Part shown: in pieces, positions 7,206 to 16,463 of the stretch | How positions within the stretch are numbered: position 1 is the stretch's first letter | Layout of the letters: each line of letters begins with the position of its first letter | From: Streptomyces sp. NBC_00190 | Lineage (GTDB): Bacteria > Actinomycetota > Actinomycetes > Streptomycetales > Streptomycetaceae | Assembly (NCBI RefSeq): GCF_036203305.1 | Contig: NZ_CP108131.1 | Location: forward strand, 6,634,001-6,698,000 | Length of the DNA stretch: 64,000 nucleotides | Direction of reading: 5' to 3' | Notes under the pieces: generated by a model | Database searches by the model: none | What the model was told of the DNA's origin: nothing | The model's input: the letters and a program-made list of their open reading frames with translations, nothing else | Program-made: the position numbers and the translations under genes

Positions 7206-9966
7206 CGCCGACGGGTTCCCGGACGATGACGGCCACGTGGCCGTCATCGGCATGGCAGGCCGCTTTCCCGGCGCCCGGGACACCGACGAGTTCTGGCAGA
7301 ACCTCGCCGGGGGACTCGACACCATCACGCGGGACGAGGCCCGGCCGCTCCGCACCGGGACCGGCGGCGCCGGTGAGGGCGGCGCGGAGGGCGGCCCGCT
7401 CTTCGTCCCTGCCCGCGGCGTGCTGGAACACCCCGAATGGTTCGATGCGGGCTACTTCGGCTACTCCGAGGACGAGGCCCTCCTCCTCGACCCGCAAGCC
7501 AGGGTCTTCCTCGAATGCGCCGTCGCGGCCCTCGAACACGCCGGGCAGGATCCCGACCGCTGCGCGGGGCCCGTGGGCGTGTACGGCGGATCGACCGAGA
7601 CCGCCCACCTCCAGACGGTGCTGGCCCACCGGGAGCGCTTCCGCCACCTGACCGACGACGACCTGCTGCTCGGCGCGGCACCGGAGTTCCTGGCCTCGCG
7701 CACCGCCGAGCGGCTGGGCCTGCGCGGACCCGCGACCACCGTGCAGTCCGCCTGTGCCACCGCCCTCGTAGCCGTCCACCTCGCCGTCCAGGGGCTGCTG
7801 AGCGGGGACTGCGACCTCGCCCTCGCCGGGGGCGTCGCCGTGCACGTCCCGCCGAAACCGTCCGGATACAGCGAGGACGGCATCCTCTCCGCCGACGGTG
7901 TCACCCGTACCTTCGATGCCCGCGGCGACGGGACCGTGGCGAGCAACGGCGTGGGCATCGTGGTCCTCAAACGCCTGCGCCACGCGCTCGCCGACGGCGA
8001 CAGGATCCTCGCCGTGGTCCGCGGCTCCGCCGTCACCAACGACGGTTCCGCTCGGATCGGCTTCACCGCGCCCAGCGTCGAGGGGCAGTCGGCCGCAGTC
8101 CGTGCGGCCCGGCTCACCGCCGGAGTGGACGCCGGGACCATCACGTACGTGGAGGCCCACGGCACGGCGACCCCGCTCGGCGACCCCGTCGAAGTCACCG
8201 GACTGACCCGGGCGTTCCAGGAGGACACGGCCGAGCGGGGCTACTGCGCCATCGGATCGGTCAAGAGCAACATCGGCCACACCGACGCCGCCGCGGGAGC
8301 CGCCGGGCTCATCAAGACGATCCTGGCGCTGGAGCACGCCGCGATACCGCCCACCCTCCACTTCCAGGAACCCAATCCGCAGATCGACTTCGCGTCCGGA
8401 CCGTTCCGCGTGGCCACGCGCTACGAGCCCTGGCAGCCCCGCGGCGGGCTCCGCCGGGCCGGAGTGAGCGCGATCGCCGTCGGCGGGGCCAACTCCCACG
8501 TCGTCCTGGAGGAGGCTCCCGCGCCTCCGCCCACAGGCCCGGCCAGGAGCACGCAGCTGCTCGTCCTGTCCGCCCGGACCCCGGCCGCCCTGGGCGCCGC
8601 CGCCGCCCGGCTCGCCGCACACTTGAGGACCGCGCCCGAGCCGGTCCTGGCCGACGTCGCCTGGACCCTCCAGACCGGCCGCCGTGAGCATCCCTGCCGC
8701 GGCTACGTCGTCGCGGAGGGGACCGAGGAGGCGGCCGCCGCACTCGTCACCCTGGCCGAAGGGGCGGCCCGCACCGCGCACACCGGGGGCGGGGTGCCCG
8801 GCAACCGCCCCGTGGTCCTGGTGTTCCCCGGCAGCGGCGGACGCCCCGGCCCCGGCCGGTACCCTCTCGCCGAGCCGGAGTACGAGCGGGCCGTCGCCGC
8901 CTGCCTCGACGCCCTCGACCCCGACCTGGCGGCGGCCGTGCGCGCCGCTCTGTCCGGGAACGGCCCGGACGACCCCGGCGGCTCCCCGGACCCGGCCGTC
9001 CACGACGTCTGCGCCTTCGCCCGGGAGTACGCCCTCGCCCGGCTGTGGATCCGGTGGGGGGTGCGGCCGGCCGGCGTGGCCGGGACAGGGGAAGGGGCCC
9101 TCGTCGCCGCCGCCGTGGCGGACGTACTCGACCTGCCCGGCGCAGTGCGCCTGGTGGTCGCCCGCGCTCGCGCCACGGGTTCCGCGCGCCGGGACGCGCT
9201 CCTTTCCCTCGTCCGCACGACCGGCCCCCGGCCGCCCGGCATCCCGCTGTTCTCCAGCTGGGACCGGCGCTGGCACGACGCGGCCGGCCCGGCTCCCGAT
9301 GCCGCCTGGTGGGCGCACGAGTGGGCGGGTGACGTGCCGTCCGATCCGGCGGCCGCCGATCTCACCACCGTCCCGGCCCCCTCCGGCGGAGCCGACCCCT
9401 TCCTGCTCCGGCCGCTGGGCGAGCCGAAGAGCGAGAGCGACGCGCTGGTCGCGGTACTCGATGTGCTCGGCAGGCTGTGGGCCGCCGGAGTGCCCGTCGA
9501 CTGGAGCGGCGCGCACGACGGTGCCCGCCGCGGCAAAGTCCCGCTGCCCGGCTATCCGTTCGAACGCCGCCCCTACCTGCTGCCGCCCCCGCAGGACCGG
9601 CCGGAAGCCGACGCCGCCTCCACCGGCCCGCACCCCGGCCGGGATCGGCCCGCCCCCGGGCCCGCCGATGCCACCGCCCGCGGGGAAGCCGGCCACGACA
9701 GCACCGAGGGGGGCACCCTCGCCCTCGTCCTGGAGCTGTTCCGCCAGGTCCTGGGCCTGCCGGAGGTCGACCCTGAGGACAGCTTCTTCGACCTCGGCGG
9801 CGACTCGCTGATCGCCGCCCGGGTACTGGCCGAGATCCGCGAGCGCCTGCCCGTCGAGATCACCGCGAAATCGCTCTTCGCGGCCCCCACCGCCGTCGAG
9901 TTCGCGGAGTTCCTTGACGAGAGGCTGGCCGGCCGCGACGTACGGACCCACGAGAGGCAGGCATGA
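7198..9966 (+). CDS. Type I PKS protein: active ketosynthase, degenerate acyltransferase, ACP
   Basis: 922 residues. KS spans ~12-437: active Cys186 in TVQSACATALVAVH, His321 in VEAHGTATPLGDP, His361 in KSNIGHTDAAAG. The sequence around Cys and the NNDGS-like segment resemble KS domains of NRPS/PKS hybrids. The region after the linker (~540-780) is a shrunken acyltransferase: the GQG start is GSG, and where GHSLGE is expected there is GTGEGA, so catalytic Ser (631) and the adjoining His (630) are gone. The HAFH/YASH region is also missing. A C-terminal ACP has DLGGDSL with Ser870. The module therefore needs an AT in trans; the 11844 gene supplies one. GTG 7198 overlaps the carrier stop by 8 nt, and ATGA couples it to the thioesterase. 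Confidence 0.9.
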   Translation: MTDADGFPDDDGHVAVIGMAGRFPGARDTDEFWQNLAGGLDTITRDEARPLRTGTGGAGEGGAEGGPLFVPARGVLEHPEWFDAGYFGYSEDEALLLDPQARVFLECAVAALEHAGQDPDRCAGPVGVYGGSTETAHLQTVLAHRERFRHLTDDDLLLGAAPEFLASRTAERLGLRGPATTVQSACATALVAVHLAVQGLLSGDCDLALAGGVAVHVPPKPSGYSEDGILSADGVTRTFDARGDGTVASNGVGIVVLKRLRHALADGDRILAVVRGSAVTNDGSARIGFTAPSVEGQSAAVRAARLTAGVDAGTITYVEAHGTATPLGDPVEVTGLTRAFQEDTAERGYCAIGSVKSNIGHTDAAAGAAGLIKTILALEHAAIPPTLHFQEPNPQIDFASGPFRVATRYEPWQPRGGLRRAGVSAIAVGGANSHVVLEEAPAPPPTGPARSTQLLVLSARTPAALGAAAARLAAHLRTAPEPVLADVAWTLQTGRREHPCRGYVVAEGTEEAAAALVTLAEGAARTAHTGGGVPGNRPVVLVFPGSGGRPGPGRYPLAEPEYERAVAACLDALDPDLAAAVRAALSGNGPDDPGGSPDPAVHDVCAFAREYALARLWIRWGVRPAGVAGTGEGALVAAAVADVLDLPGAVRLVVARARATGSARRDALLSLVRTTGPRPPGIPLFSSWDRRWHDAAGPAPDAAWWAHEWAGDVPSDPAAADLTTVPAPSGGADPFLLRPLGEPKSESDALVAVLDVLGRLWAAGVPVDWSGAHDGARRGKVPLPGYPFERRPYLLPPPQDRPEADAASTGPHPGRDRPAPGPADATARGEAGHDSTEGGTLALVLELFRQVLGLPEVDPEDSFFDLGGDSLIAARVLAEIRERLPVEITAKSLFAAPTAVEFAEFLDERLAGRDVRTHERQA

Positions 9967-10742
9967 GCATGGCGCACCCCACCGCATCGGCGGCCCGGTC
10001 CGCCGGGCCCATCGCGACCCACTGGCTCGCCTGCCGGGACCGCAAGCCCGACGCCACCGCCCAGTTGTACTGCTTCGCGCACGCCGGCGGCTCCGCGGGC
10101 GAGTTCCTGCGCTGGTCCGACGACCTGCCAGGGGTACGGGTGCTGGCCCTGAAGCTGCCCGGCCGGGCGCCGCGCGAGAAGGAACCGCCCTTCACCCGAA
10201 TGCCGGACCTGGTCGACGCCCTCGTGGAGCAGGTCGGCTTCGGGCCCGGACCGTTCGCATTCTTCGGACACAGCCTCGGCGGGCTGGTCGCCCATGAGGT
10301 CGCCCGTACGCTGCGCGCTGCCGGGCGGCCGGGACCGCAGCGACTCTTCGTCTCCTCCGTTCAGCCCCCGCCGGTCACCACCCGGCAGCCGGTGCACCGC
10401 CTGCCCCGAGCCGATCTGCTCACCGAGATCGAGCGGCGCTGGGGCGCGCTGCCCGCCGCCGTCCACGAGGACGAAGAGCTGCGCGACATCGTCCTCGGCT
10501 ACTTCCGGGCCGACATGGAGATCGCCGAGACCTACGGGTTCGTCCCCGGGCCCCCGCTGGCCATCCCGGTCACCGCGTTCGTGGGCGACCAGGAGGACGG
10601 CGACCTGACCGGCTGGGGCGCCCACACCGCGGGCCCCTTCGAACACCACACTCTGCGCGGCGGCCACTTCTACTTCCGCGACCCCGAGCAGCGGCGAGAG
10701 CTGCTGCGTCACGTCCACCGGATGCTCGGCGCCGAGCACTGA
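9963..10742 (+). CDS. Type II thioesterase
   Basis: 259 residues of the alpha/beta-hydrolase type that proofreads PKS/NRPS carriers by hydrolysing stalled or wrong acyl groups. It begins with the LYCFAHAGGSAGEF oxyanion segment and has nucleophile Ser104 in FFGHSLGGLVAHE. It also shows an aspartate in the FVGDQED strand and the catalytic histidine in LRGGHFYF. The ATG overlaps the PKS stop (ATGA). As no C-terminal thioesterase domain exists in either PKS protein, it might also release the final product, but its family is usually editing. Confidence 0.9.
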   Translation: MSMAHPTASAARSAGPIATHWLACRDRKPDATAQLYCFAHAGGSAGEFLRWSDDLPGVRVLALKLPGRAPREKEPPFTRMPDLVDALVEQVGFGPGPFAFFGHSLGGLVAHEVARTLRAAGRPGPQRLFVSSVQPPPVTTRQPVHRLPRADLLTEIERRWGALPAAVHEDEELRDIVLGYFRADMEIAETYGFVPGPPLAIPVTAFVGDQEDGDLTGWGAHTAGPFEHHTLRGGHFYFRDPEQRRELLRHVHRMLGAEH

Positions 10743-10762
10743 AGCGACAGAGGAGGCGCACC

Positions 10763-11818
10763 ATGCGCTATACGACCTTCGGACGCAACAACGGCCTGCG
10801 GGTCTCGGAGCTCGCCCTGGGAACCGCCAACTTCGGCGCCGCCTGGGGCGGCGGGGCCAGCCGGGAAGAGTCCCGGAAGATGTTCGAGCGCTTCGCCGAG
10901 GCCGGCGGAACGTTCATCGACACCGCCGACAGCTACCAGCTGGGCCAGTCGGAACAGTTCCTCGGCGAGCTCATCGGCAGCGATCGGGACCGCTTCGTAC
11001 TGGCCACCAAGTTCTCCCTGGGCAACGCACGCCCCCACGTCTCCACCACCGGCAACAGCCGGAAGAACATCATCCGGTCGGTCGACGCGAGCCTGAAGCG
11101 CCTGGGCACCGATCACATCGACCTCTACTGGGCCCATCTGCCCGACACCGTCACCCCGGTCGAGGAGATCCTGACCACCCTCGACCAGCTGGTCCGCGCT
11201 GGCAAGATCGGCTACACCGGGCTGTCCAACTTCCCCGCCTGGCAGGTCTCCCGCGCCGTGACGCTGGCCGAACTGCGCGGCTGGACCCCGCTGGTGGGCG
11301 TCCAGTTCGAGTACAGCCTCGCCGAGCGCAGCGCCGACCGGGAACTGCTGCCCATGGCCGAGGCGCTCGGCCTCGGCACCGCGCTCTGGGCCCCGCTCGG
11401 AGGCGGGCTGCTGACCGGCAAGTACCGCGAGGGCCGGGGCGGCAGGCTCAGCGACTGGGACGGCCGCGGCATCCGTACGGAGGACAGCGCGCAACGCACC
11501 GACGTACTCGACACCGTGCTCGCCGTCGCGCGGGAGGGCGGGCACTCGCCCGTCCAGGTGGCCGTGGCCTGGCTGCGCGCCCGGGCCGCGGCGGCGGCCA
11601 CCGCCGTGGTGCCCGTCATCGGCCCGCGCGACGCCGGGCAGCTGGAGGGCTACCTGTCCGCGCTGGACGTGACCCTCGACACCGCGTCCCTGCGGCGGCT
11701 CGACGACGTCAGCGCCGTACGACCGGGCACGCCCCACGAGCTGGTGGCGAACACGCTCGACGTGGTGCTCGGCGGAGGGGCCGGCCGTGTCGTACGACCG
11801 CCCGTACCGGTGGCGTGA
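10763..11818 (+). CDS. Aldo/keto reductase
   Basis: 351 residues with the complete AKR tetrad: Asp53 and Tyr58 in FIDTADSY, Lys83 in LATKF, His125 in YWAHLPD. The C-terminal VVPVIGPRDAGQLEGY segment is the NADP-binding part typical of YajO/AKR11-like proteins. It reduces carbonyls with NADPH. Within this operon (20 nt after the thioesterase, 25 nt before the second PKS gene, both with good ribosome sites) it is a candidate ketoreductase acting in trans on the beta-keto intermediate, since neither PKS protein has a KR domain, or on the aldehyde made by the EhpF/EhpG-like pair. Confidence 0.88.
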   Translation: MRYTTFGRNNGLRVSELALGTANFGAAWGGGASREESRKMFERFAEAGGTFIDTADSYQLGQSEQFLGELIGSDRDRFVLATKFSLGNARPHVSTTGNSRKNIIRSVDASLKRLGTDHIDLYWAHLPDTVTPVEEILTTLDQLVRAGKIGYTGLSNFPAWQVSRAVTLAELRGWTPLVGVQFEYSLAERSADRELLPMAEALGLGTALWAPLGGGLLTGKYREGRGGRLSDWDGRGIRTEDSAQRTDVLDTVLAVAREGGHSPVQVAVAWLRARAAAAATAVVPVIGPRDAGQLEGYLSALDVTLDTASLRRLDDVSAVRPGTPHELVANTLDVVLGGGAGRVVRPPVPVA

Positions 11819-11843
11819 GCGAACGAAGAAGGAGGAGGACGAC

Positions 11844-14156
11844 ATGAACACGATCGACCCGGCCGACGACGGATCCGCCGTCGCCGTCATCGGCATGGCG
11901 GCCCGGTTCCCCGGTGCGGACGGCATCGCCGCCTACCGAGACCGGTGGGCGCACGGAGCCGACCCCGGACCCCTGCTGGAGGACGCCGACGCCTTTGACC
12001 ACACGTTCTTCAGCCTTTCTCCCGGCGAGGCCCTCATCACCGATCCGCAGCAGCGCATCCTGCTCGAATGCGCCCAGCACGCGCTGGAAGACGCCGCCTG
12101 CGATCCCGCCCGCGAGGCAGGGACCATCGGCGTCTACGCCGGCTGCGGCAGCACCCCGTACGCCGCGCGGCTGCGGCGCGAGCTGCACCGGCTGCCCTTC
12201 GCGGACGACTGGCAGATCAGGATCGCCACGGGCGCGGACTTCCTCGCCGCCCGCCCCGCGTACAAGCTGGGACTGGCCGGGCCCGCGGTCACGGTGCAGG
12301 GCGGGGGGGCCACCATGCTCCTGGCCGTCCACACCGCGGTGCAGGGGCTCCTCGCCGGCGACTGCGACCTCGCGCTGGCGGGTGCGGTCACCGTCCGCCC
12401 CGCGGGCCCGGACGGCGACGGGTCGGTGGGAGGCTGCGGGATCGTCGTCCTCAAACCGCTGCGGGCGGCCCGCGAGGCGGGCGACCGCATCCACGCCGTG
12501 GTCCGCGGCACGGCCGTGGCCAACGGTGACGACGCCGGTGGCATCGCGCGGCAGGCCCGTGCGGTCGCCGGGGTCGCGGCCGAGGAGGTGGTCCCGCTCC
12601 GGGCCGGCCGCGCGCCGGCGCCCGGGACGGCCGTCACCGACACCACGCCCGGCATCGCGGCCTTCCTCGACGCCGTGTTCGCCGTCTCGCCGGACGCGCC
12701 CGGCGGCCAGAGCCTGACCGGTGCCCCGGCCGAAGGCCCGTACGGCCTGCACGCGCACGTCGTCGTGGCACGGCCGCCGCGCCCGGACCGCCCGGCAGCC
12801 GGGCCCGAAGAGGACGGGGGCTGGCAGCTGCTGCCCCTGTCGGCGCGCGACGGGAGCGCCCTCGACGAACTGACCGCACGGCTCGGACAGCACCTGGCCG
12901 GGCATCCGCAGGAGCCGGTGGCGGACGTGGCATGGACGCTCCAGACCGGGCGCACCGCACGGCCCGCGCGCCGGTTCGTCGTCGCTCCCGGCACGACCGA
13001 GGCCGCGGCGGCGCTGAACAGCGGCAAGCGCCGGCTGACCCCGTCCGGCACGGCCCCGCGGACCGCGCGCCCCGTCGTCTTCACCTTCCCCGGCCAGGGC
13101 GGCCAGCACGTGGGCATGGCCCGCATGCTCTACCGCGCCGACCCCGGGTTCCGGGCCGACGTCGACACCTGCGCCGAACTGGCCCGGCCCGCGCTCGGAC
13201 TCGACCTGCGCTCCCTCGTCGACCCGCGCGGCGAGGCCGAGGAGGAGCAGGCACGCCGCGCGCTGTCGACCATCGAGGTCGGCCAGCCGGCCGTCTTCAT
13301 GGTCGAGTACGCGCTGGCCCAGGCCCTGCGGCGCTGGGGAGTGCGCCCGGCCGCGGTCGTCGGACACAGCCTCGGGGCGTACGCCGCCGCTTGCCTGGCC
13401 GGGGTCTTCTCCCTTCCCGACGCGCTCGCCCTGGTCGTGGAGCGGGGCAGACTGCTCCAGAGCCTGCCGTCGGGGTCGATGGCCGCCGTCGGGCTGCCCG
13501 AGTCCGAGGTGCTGCCGCTGCTCCCGGACGGGCTGGGCATCGGCGCCGTCAACGGGCCCGGACAGGTCGCGGTATCGGGGCCGACCGGGCTGGTGCAGTG
13601 CTTCGTGAGGGAATTCCCGCGCCCGGACGTCGAGGTCAAGCTGCTGAAGATCGCCACAGCAGGGCACTCGGCCCTCGTCGAACCGATCCTCGACGAGTTC
13701 GAGGCGTACGTGGCCGCACTGCGCCCGGCCAGGCCCGTGGTACCCGTCGTCTCGGACACCACCGGAGGCTGGGCCGACCCCGACGACATCGCCACCCCCG
13801 GCTACTGGCGCCGGCACCTGCGCCACGCCGTACGGTTCGACGACGCGCTCTCCACGCTCGCGCGGGACCCCGAAGCCATCCTGCTCGAAGTCGGTCCGGG
13901 CCTGACGCTGACGTCACTGGCCCGCCGCCATCCCGCACTTGCCGGCCCGGACCGCCTCATGCTCCAGACACTGCCGCACCCGGCCGACGAGACCCCGGAG
14001 CTGAGCATCCTGCTGACGGCCCTGGGCCGGCTCTGGCTGGCGGGTACGGAGCTGGACTGGGCGGCCCTGCACCCGGGCGGCCGCCGCCGGGTCCGCCTGC
14101 CCGGGCACCCGTTCCGGCGCACCGGGTTCGACCTGGACGCCGTGGCGGCCCGCTGA
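11844..14156 (+). CDS. Type I PKS protein: degenerate ketosynthase, intact acyltransferase, no ACP
   Basis: 770 residues. The N-terminal KS-like part (~10-310) is about 130 residues shorter than that of the 7198 protein. The active cysteine is glycine (Gly155 in TVQGGGATMLLAVH), and both histidine motifs (EAHGT and KSNIGH) are deleted. The AT (~410-700) looks active: FPGQGGQHVGMA, Ser509 in VVGHSLGAYAAA, His608 in TAGHSALVEP. That last motif is neither the malonyl HAFH nor the methylmalonyl YASH consensus, so the extender unit is uncertain. Linkers match the 7198 protein (VADVAWTLQTGR; a C-terminal LGRLW..DW post-AT segment), indicating duplication. There is no ACP. ATG 11844 follows AAGGAGGAGG. 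It probably serves as the trans-AT, and perhaps a structural KS partner, for the 7198 protein. Confidence 0.88.
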   Translation: MNTIDPADDGSAVAVIGMAARFPGADGIAAYRDRWAHGADPGPLLEDADAFDHTFFSLSPGEALITDPQQRILLECAQHALEDAACDPAREAGTIGVYAGCGSTPYAARLRRELHRLPFADDWQIRIATGADFLAARPAYKLGLAGPAVTVQGGGATMLLAVHTAVQGLLAGDCDLALAGAVTVRPAGPDGDGSVGGCGIVVLKPLRAAREAGDRIHAVVRGTAVANGDDAGGIARQARAVAGVAAEEVVPLRAGRAPAPGTAVTDTTPGIAAFLDAVFAVSPDAPGGQSLTGAPAEGPYGLHAHVVVARPPRPDRPAAGPEEDGGWQLLPLSARDGSALDELTARLGQHLAGHPQEPVADVAWTLQTGRTARPARRFVVAPGTTEAAAALNSGKRRLTPSGTAPRTARPVVFTFPGQGGQHVGMARMLYRADPGFRADVDTCAELARPALGLDLRSLVDPRGEAEEEQARRALSTIEVGQPAVFMVEYALAQALRRWGVRPAAVVGHSLGAYAAACLAGVFSLPDALALVVERGRLLQSLPSGSMAAVGLPESEVLPLLPDGLGIGAVNGPGQVAVSGPTGLVQCFVREFPRPDVEVKLLKIATAGHSALVEPILDEFEAYVAALRPARPVVPVVSDTTGGWADPDDIATPGYWRRHLRHAVRFDDALSTLARDPEAILLEVGPGLTLTSLARRHPALAGPDRLMLQTLPHPADETPELSILLTALGRLWLAGTELDWAALHPGGRRRVRLPGHPFRRTGFDLDAVAAR

Positions 14157-14164
14157 CCGGAGTA

Positions 14165-15061
14165 TCAGCTTCCGGTGGACTCCGCGAGCTGTCGGCGGGC
14201 GTGCGTGAGGAAGGCGCGCGCCGCCGGGCTGACCGGGCCCTCCGCGCGCCACGCCAGCGCCAGCCGCCCGCGCAGGTGCGCACTGTCGATCCGTACGATG
14301 CGCAGCTGCCGGGCGTGTGCGCGGGCGAAGGGCTGGGGAAGGATGGCGAGCCCCAGCCCCCGGGCGGCCAACTGCGCGAGCACCAGCGGATCACTGGCTT
14401 CGAAGGCTATGCGCGGGGTGGCGGCCACGGCGGACCAGGCCGCCTCGACGGACGTCCGCAGCCCGGTGCCCGGCGGCAGGCAGATCAAGGTGTGATCGCG
14501 TATCTCCTCCACGGACACCCGCTCGCGGTGGGCCAGCGGATGGCCGGCGCTGACCGCGCCGACGAGCAGTTCGTCGGCGATGACCTGGACGGCCAGGCCG
14601 GGCGGCGGATCGGCGGCCATGCCGATCACCGCGACGTCGATCCGCCCCGTGCGGACGCCCTCGGCGAGGTGGTCCGAATTCCCCTCCGACAGGGCCATGT
14701 CGATGGACGGATGCAACGCGTGGAACTCGGCCAGCAGTTTCGGCAGCGACAGGTGGGAGGACGAAGCGACGGTCCCGAGGGAGACCTGGCCCCGCAGGAG
14801 ACCGGTGACCTCGTCCACGGCGAGGCGGGCGCCGGCCACGGCGGCCAGCGCGGCCCGGGCGTACGGCAGTACGGCGACGCCCACGTCGGTCAACTGCACC
14901 TGACGGCCACTGCGGTCGAGCAGTTCCTGTCCTAATTCGCGCTCCAGCCGACGGATTTGAGCACTCACACCCGGCTGCGCCACGTGAACGCGCGCGGCGC
15001 CCCTGGTGAAGCTCGACTCCTCGGCGACGGCGACGAAATATTCCAACTGGCGCAGTTCCAT
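14165..15061 (-). CDS. LysR-family transcriptional regulator
   Basis: 298 residues. The N-terminal winged helix starts at once (MELRQLEYFVAVAEESSFTR, then AQPGVSAQIRRLE), followed by a LysR substrate-binding fold (GQVSLGTVASSS, DVAVIG, GLGLAILP). Codon 43 (14933-14935) is TTA, suggesting bldA-dependent translation. It converges with the second PKS gene and is divergent from the first berberine-bridge-like oxidase with only 25 bp between starts, so its operator must overlap one of the coding starts. LysR regulators normally control the divergent gene in response to a pathway metabolite. Confidence 0.9.
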   Translation of the reverse strand: MELRQLEYFVAVAEESSFTRGAARVHVAQPGVSAQIRRLERELGQELLDRSGRQVQLTDVGVAVLPYARAALAAVAGARLAVDEVTGLLRGQVSLGTVASSSHLSLPKLLAEFHALHPSIDMALSEGNSDHLAEGVRTGRIDVAVIGMAADPPPGLAVQVIADELLVGAVSAGHPLAHRERVSVEEIRDHTLICLPPGTGLRTSVEAAWSAVAATPRIAFEASDPLVLAQLAARGLGLAILPQPFARAHARQLRIVRIDSAHLRGRLALAWRAEGPVSPAARAFLTHARRQLAESTGS

Positions 15062-15074
15062 GAGCGCCGAGTCT

Positions 15075-15797
15075 AAAGGTTGCTTTATGAGTGATTTCTC
15101 TTCGCTGGTGTCGCGGGTCGAGGGTGAGGTGTTCCTGCCCGGGCAGGAGGGTTTCGACGAGGAGCGGACGGGTTTCCAGCGTGCGGTGGTGCACCGGCCC
15201 GATGTGATCGTGGGTGCGGTCTCGGCGCGGGACGTGGCGGCGGCGGTTCGGTTCGCGGGGGCCAGGGGTCTGCCGGTGGCCGTGCAGGCGACCGGACACG
15301 GTCTGTCGGTGGGAATGGACGGCGGGGTGCTGATCTCGACCCGGCGCATGTCCGGGGTACGGATCGACCCCGAGGCCAGGACCGCGTGGCTGGAAGCCGG
15401 GGTGCGCTGGGAACACGTCGTCCCCGAAGCCGGACGCCACGGCCTGGCCCCCCTCAACGGCTCGGCCCCGCACGTCGGCGCCGTCTCCTACATCCTGGGC
15501 GGCGGACTGGCCCTCCTCGGCCGGACCTACGGCTGGGCGGCCGACCACGTCCACCGCATGGAAGTCGTCACCGCCGACGCACAGATCAAACAGATCACCC
15601 CCGACAGCGACCCCGACCTGTTCTGGGCCCTCCTCGGAGGCAAGGACAACTTCGGCATCGTCACCGGACTCGAAACCGCCCTCATGCCCCAACCCCGCAT
15701 CTACGGCGGCGGCCTCTACTTCGACACACCCCACGTCGAAGACATCCTCCACACCTGGCACCAATGGACCACCACCACCCCCGACCACATGAACTCC
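15075..15797 (+). repeat. 723-bp inverted repeat, copy 1
   Basis: Identical on the opposite strand to 18456-19178 except for one base I could find (a G/C difference near 15783, giving Asp versus His). It covers the 12 nt before the start codon and the first ~237 codons of the oxidase gene. Outside these limits the two genes diverge abruptly to ordinary paralogue-level similarity. Confidence 0.95.
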
Positions 15798-16463
15798 AGC
15801 GTGGGGCTGATGCCCGTGCCCGACCTGCCGTTCATGCCCGAGCCGCTGCGCGGCCGCTACGTCGCCCACGTCCGGATCGCCTCCACGGGCGGCGCGATCG
15901 CCGGCCGCAGGGCCGTCGCCCCGCTGCGCGCCGTCGCGCCCCGTCTGATGGACACCCTGCGCGACATGCCGTACACCGCGAGCGGCTCCATCTTCGACGA
16001 CCCGGTCCACCCGCACGGCTACACCGGGGACAACGCCCTGCTCGGCTCGCTCGGCACCCCGGCGCTGGACGCCGTCCGGGACCTCGCCGGCCCGGCCGCA
16101 CCCGTGATGTGCGTCGTGGACCTGCGCCACCTCGGCGGCGCGCTGGCCCGCCCGCCGGCCGTGCCCAACGCGGTCGGCCACCGCGAGGCGGCGTACATCC
16201 TGCGCGTGCTCTCACCCGTAGGGCCCTGGAGCGCGGCCGACATCGCCCCCGTCCACGAGGAGCTGCTCGCCGCGGTCCGGCCGTGGACCGTGGGCCGCAA
16301 CCTCAACTTCGTCTACGGGACCGGCCGCCCGGCCACGGCCGAGCGGCTCAGCACGCTGTACGACGCCCCCGCCCGACGGCGGATGGCCCGGCTGAAGGCC
16401 GTACACGATCCCGCGAACACCTTCCGCGTGAACCACAACATCCAGCCGGACCCGGCGTCATGA
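15087..16463 (+). CDS. Berberine-bridge-type FAD-linked oxidase, copy 1
   Basis: 458 residues. It has a PCMH-type FAD domain ([15 protein letters not shown], with His71 as the candidate 8-alpha-histidyl FAD link), [20 protein letters not shown], and the family C-terminus [12 protein letters not shown]. The position of the second (cysteinyl) flavin bond of bicovalent members is occupied by GSAPHVGA, so attachment is probably single. Such enzymes carry out two-electron oxidations of tailoring intermediates (dehydrogenation, ring closure, alcohol to ketone). The first 237 codons are essentially identical to the 17784 gene; the last ~220 residues differ considerably. Convergent with the P450, overlapping it by 6 nt. 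No strong ribosome site is visible upstream of ATG 15087. Confidence 0.9.
   Translation: MSDFSSLVSRVEGEVFLPGQEGFDEERTGFQRAVVHRPDVIVGAVSARDVAAAVRFAGARGLPVAVQATGHGLSVGMDGGVLISTRRMSGVRIDPEARTAWLEAGVRWEHVVPEAGRHGLAPLNGSAPHVGAVSYILGGGLALLGRTYGWAADHVHRMEVVTADAQIKQITPDSDPDLFWALLGGKDNFGIVTGLETALMPQPRIYGGGLYFDTPHVEDILHTWHQWTTTTPDHMNSSVGLMPVPDLPFMPEPLRGRYVAHVRIASTGGAIAGRRAVAPLRAVAPRLMDTLRDMPYTASGSIFDDPVHPHGYTGDNALLGSLGTPALDAVRDLAGPAAPVMCVVDLRHLGGALARPPAVPNAVGHREAAYILRVLSPVGPWSAADIAPVHEELLAAVRPWTVGRNLNFVYGTGRPATAERLSTLYDAPARRRMARLKAVHDPANTFRVNHNIQPDPAS

Noticed and set aside
8815..9560. A functional acyltransferase in the first PKS protein
   Set aside because: The GQG and GHSxG motifs are both lost and the domain is shortened, so it cannot carry the catalytic serine.
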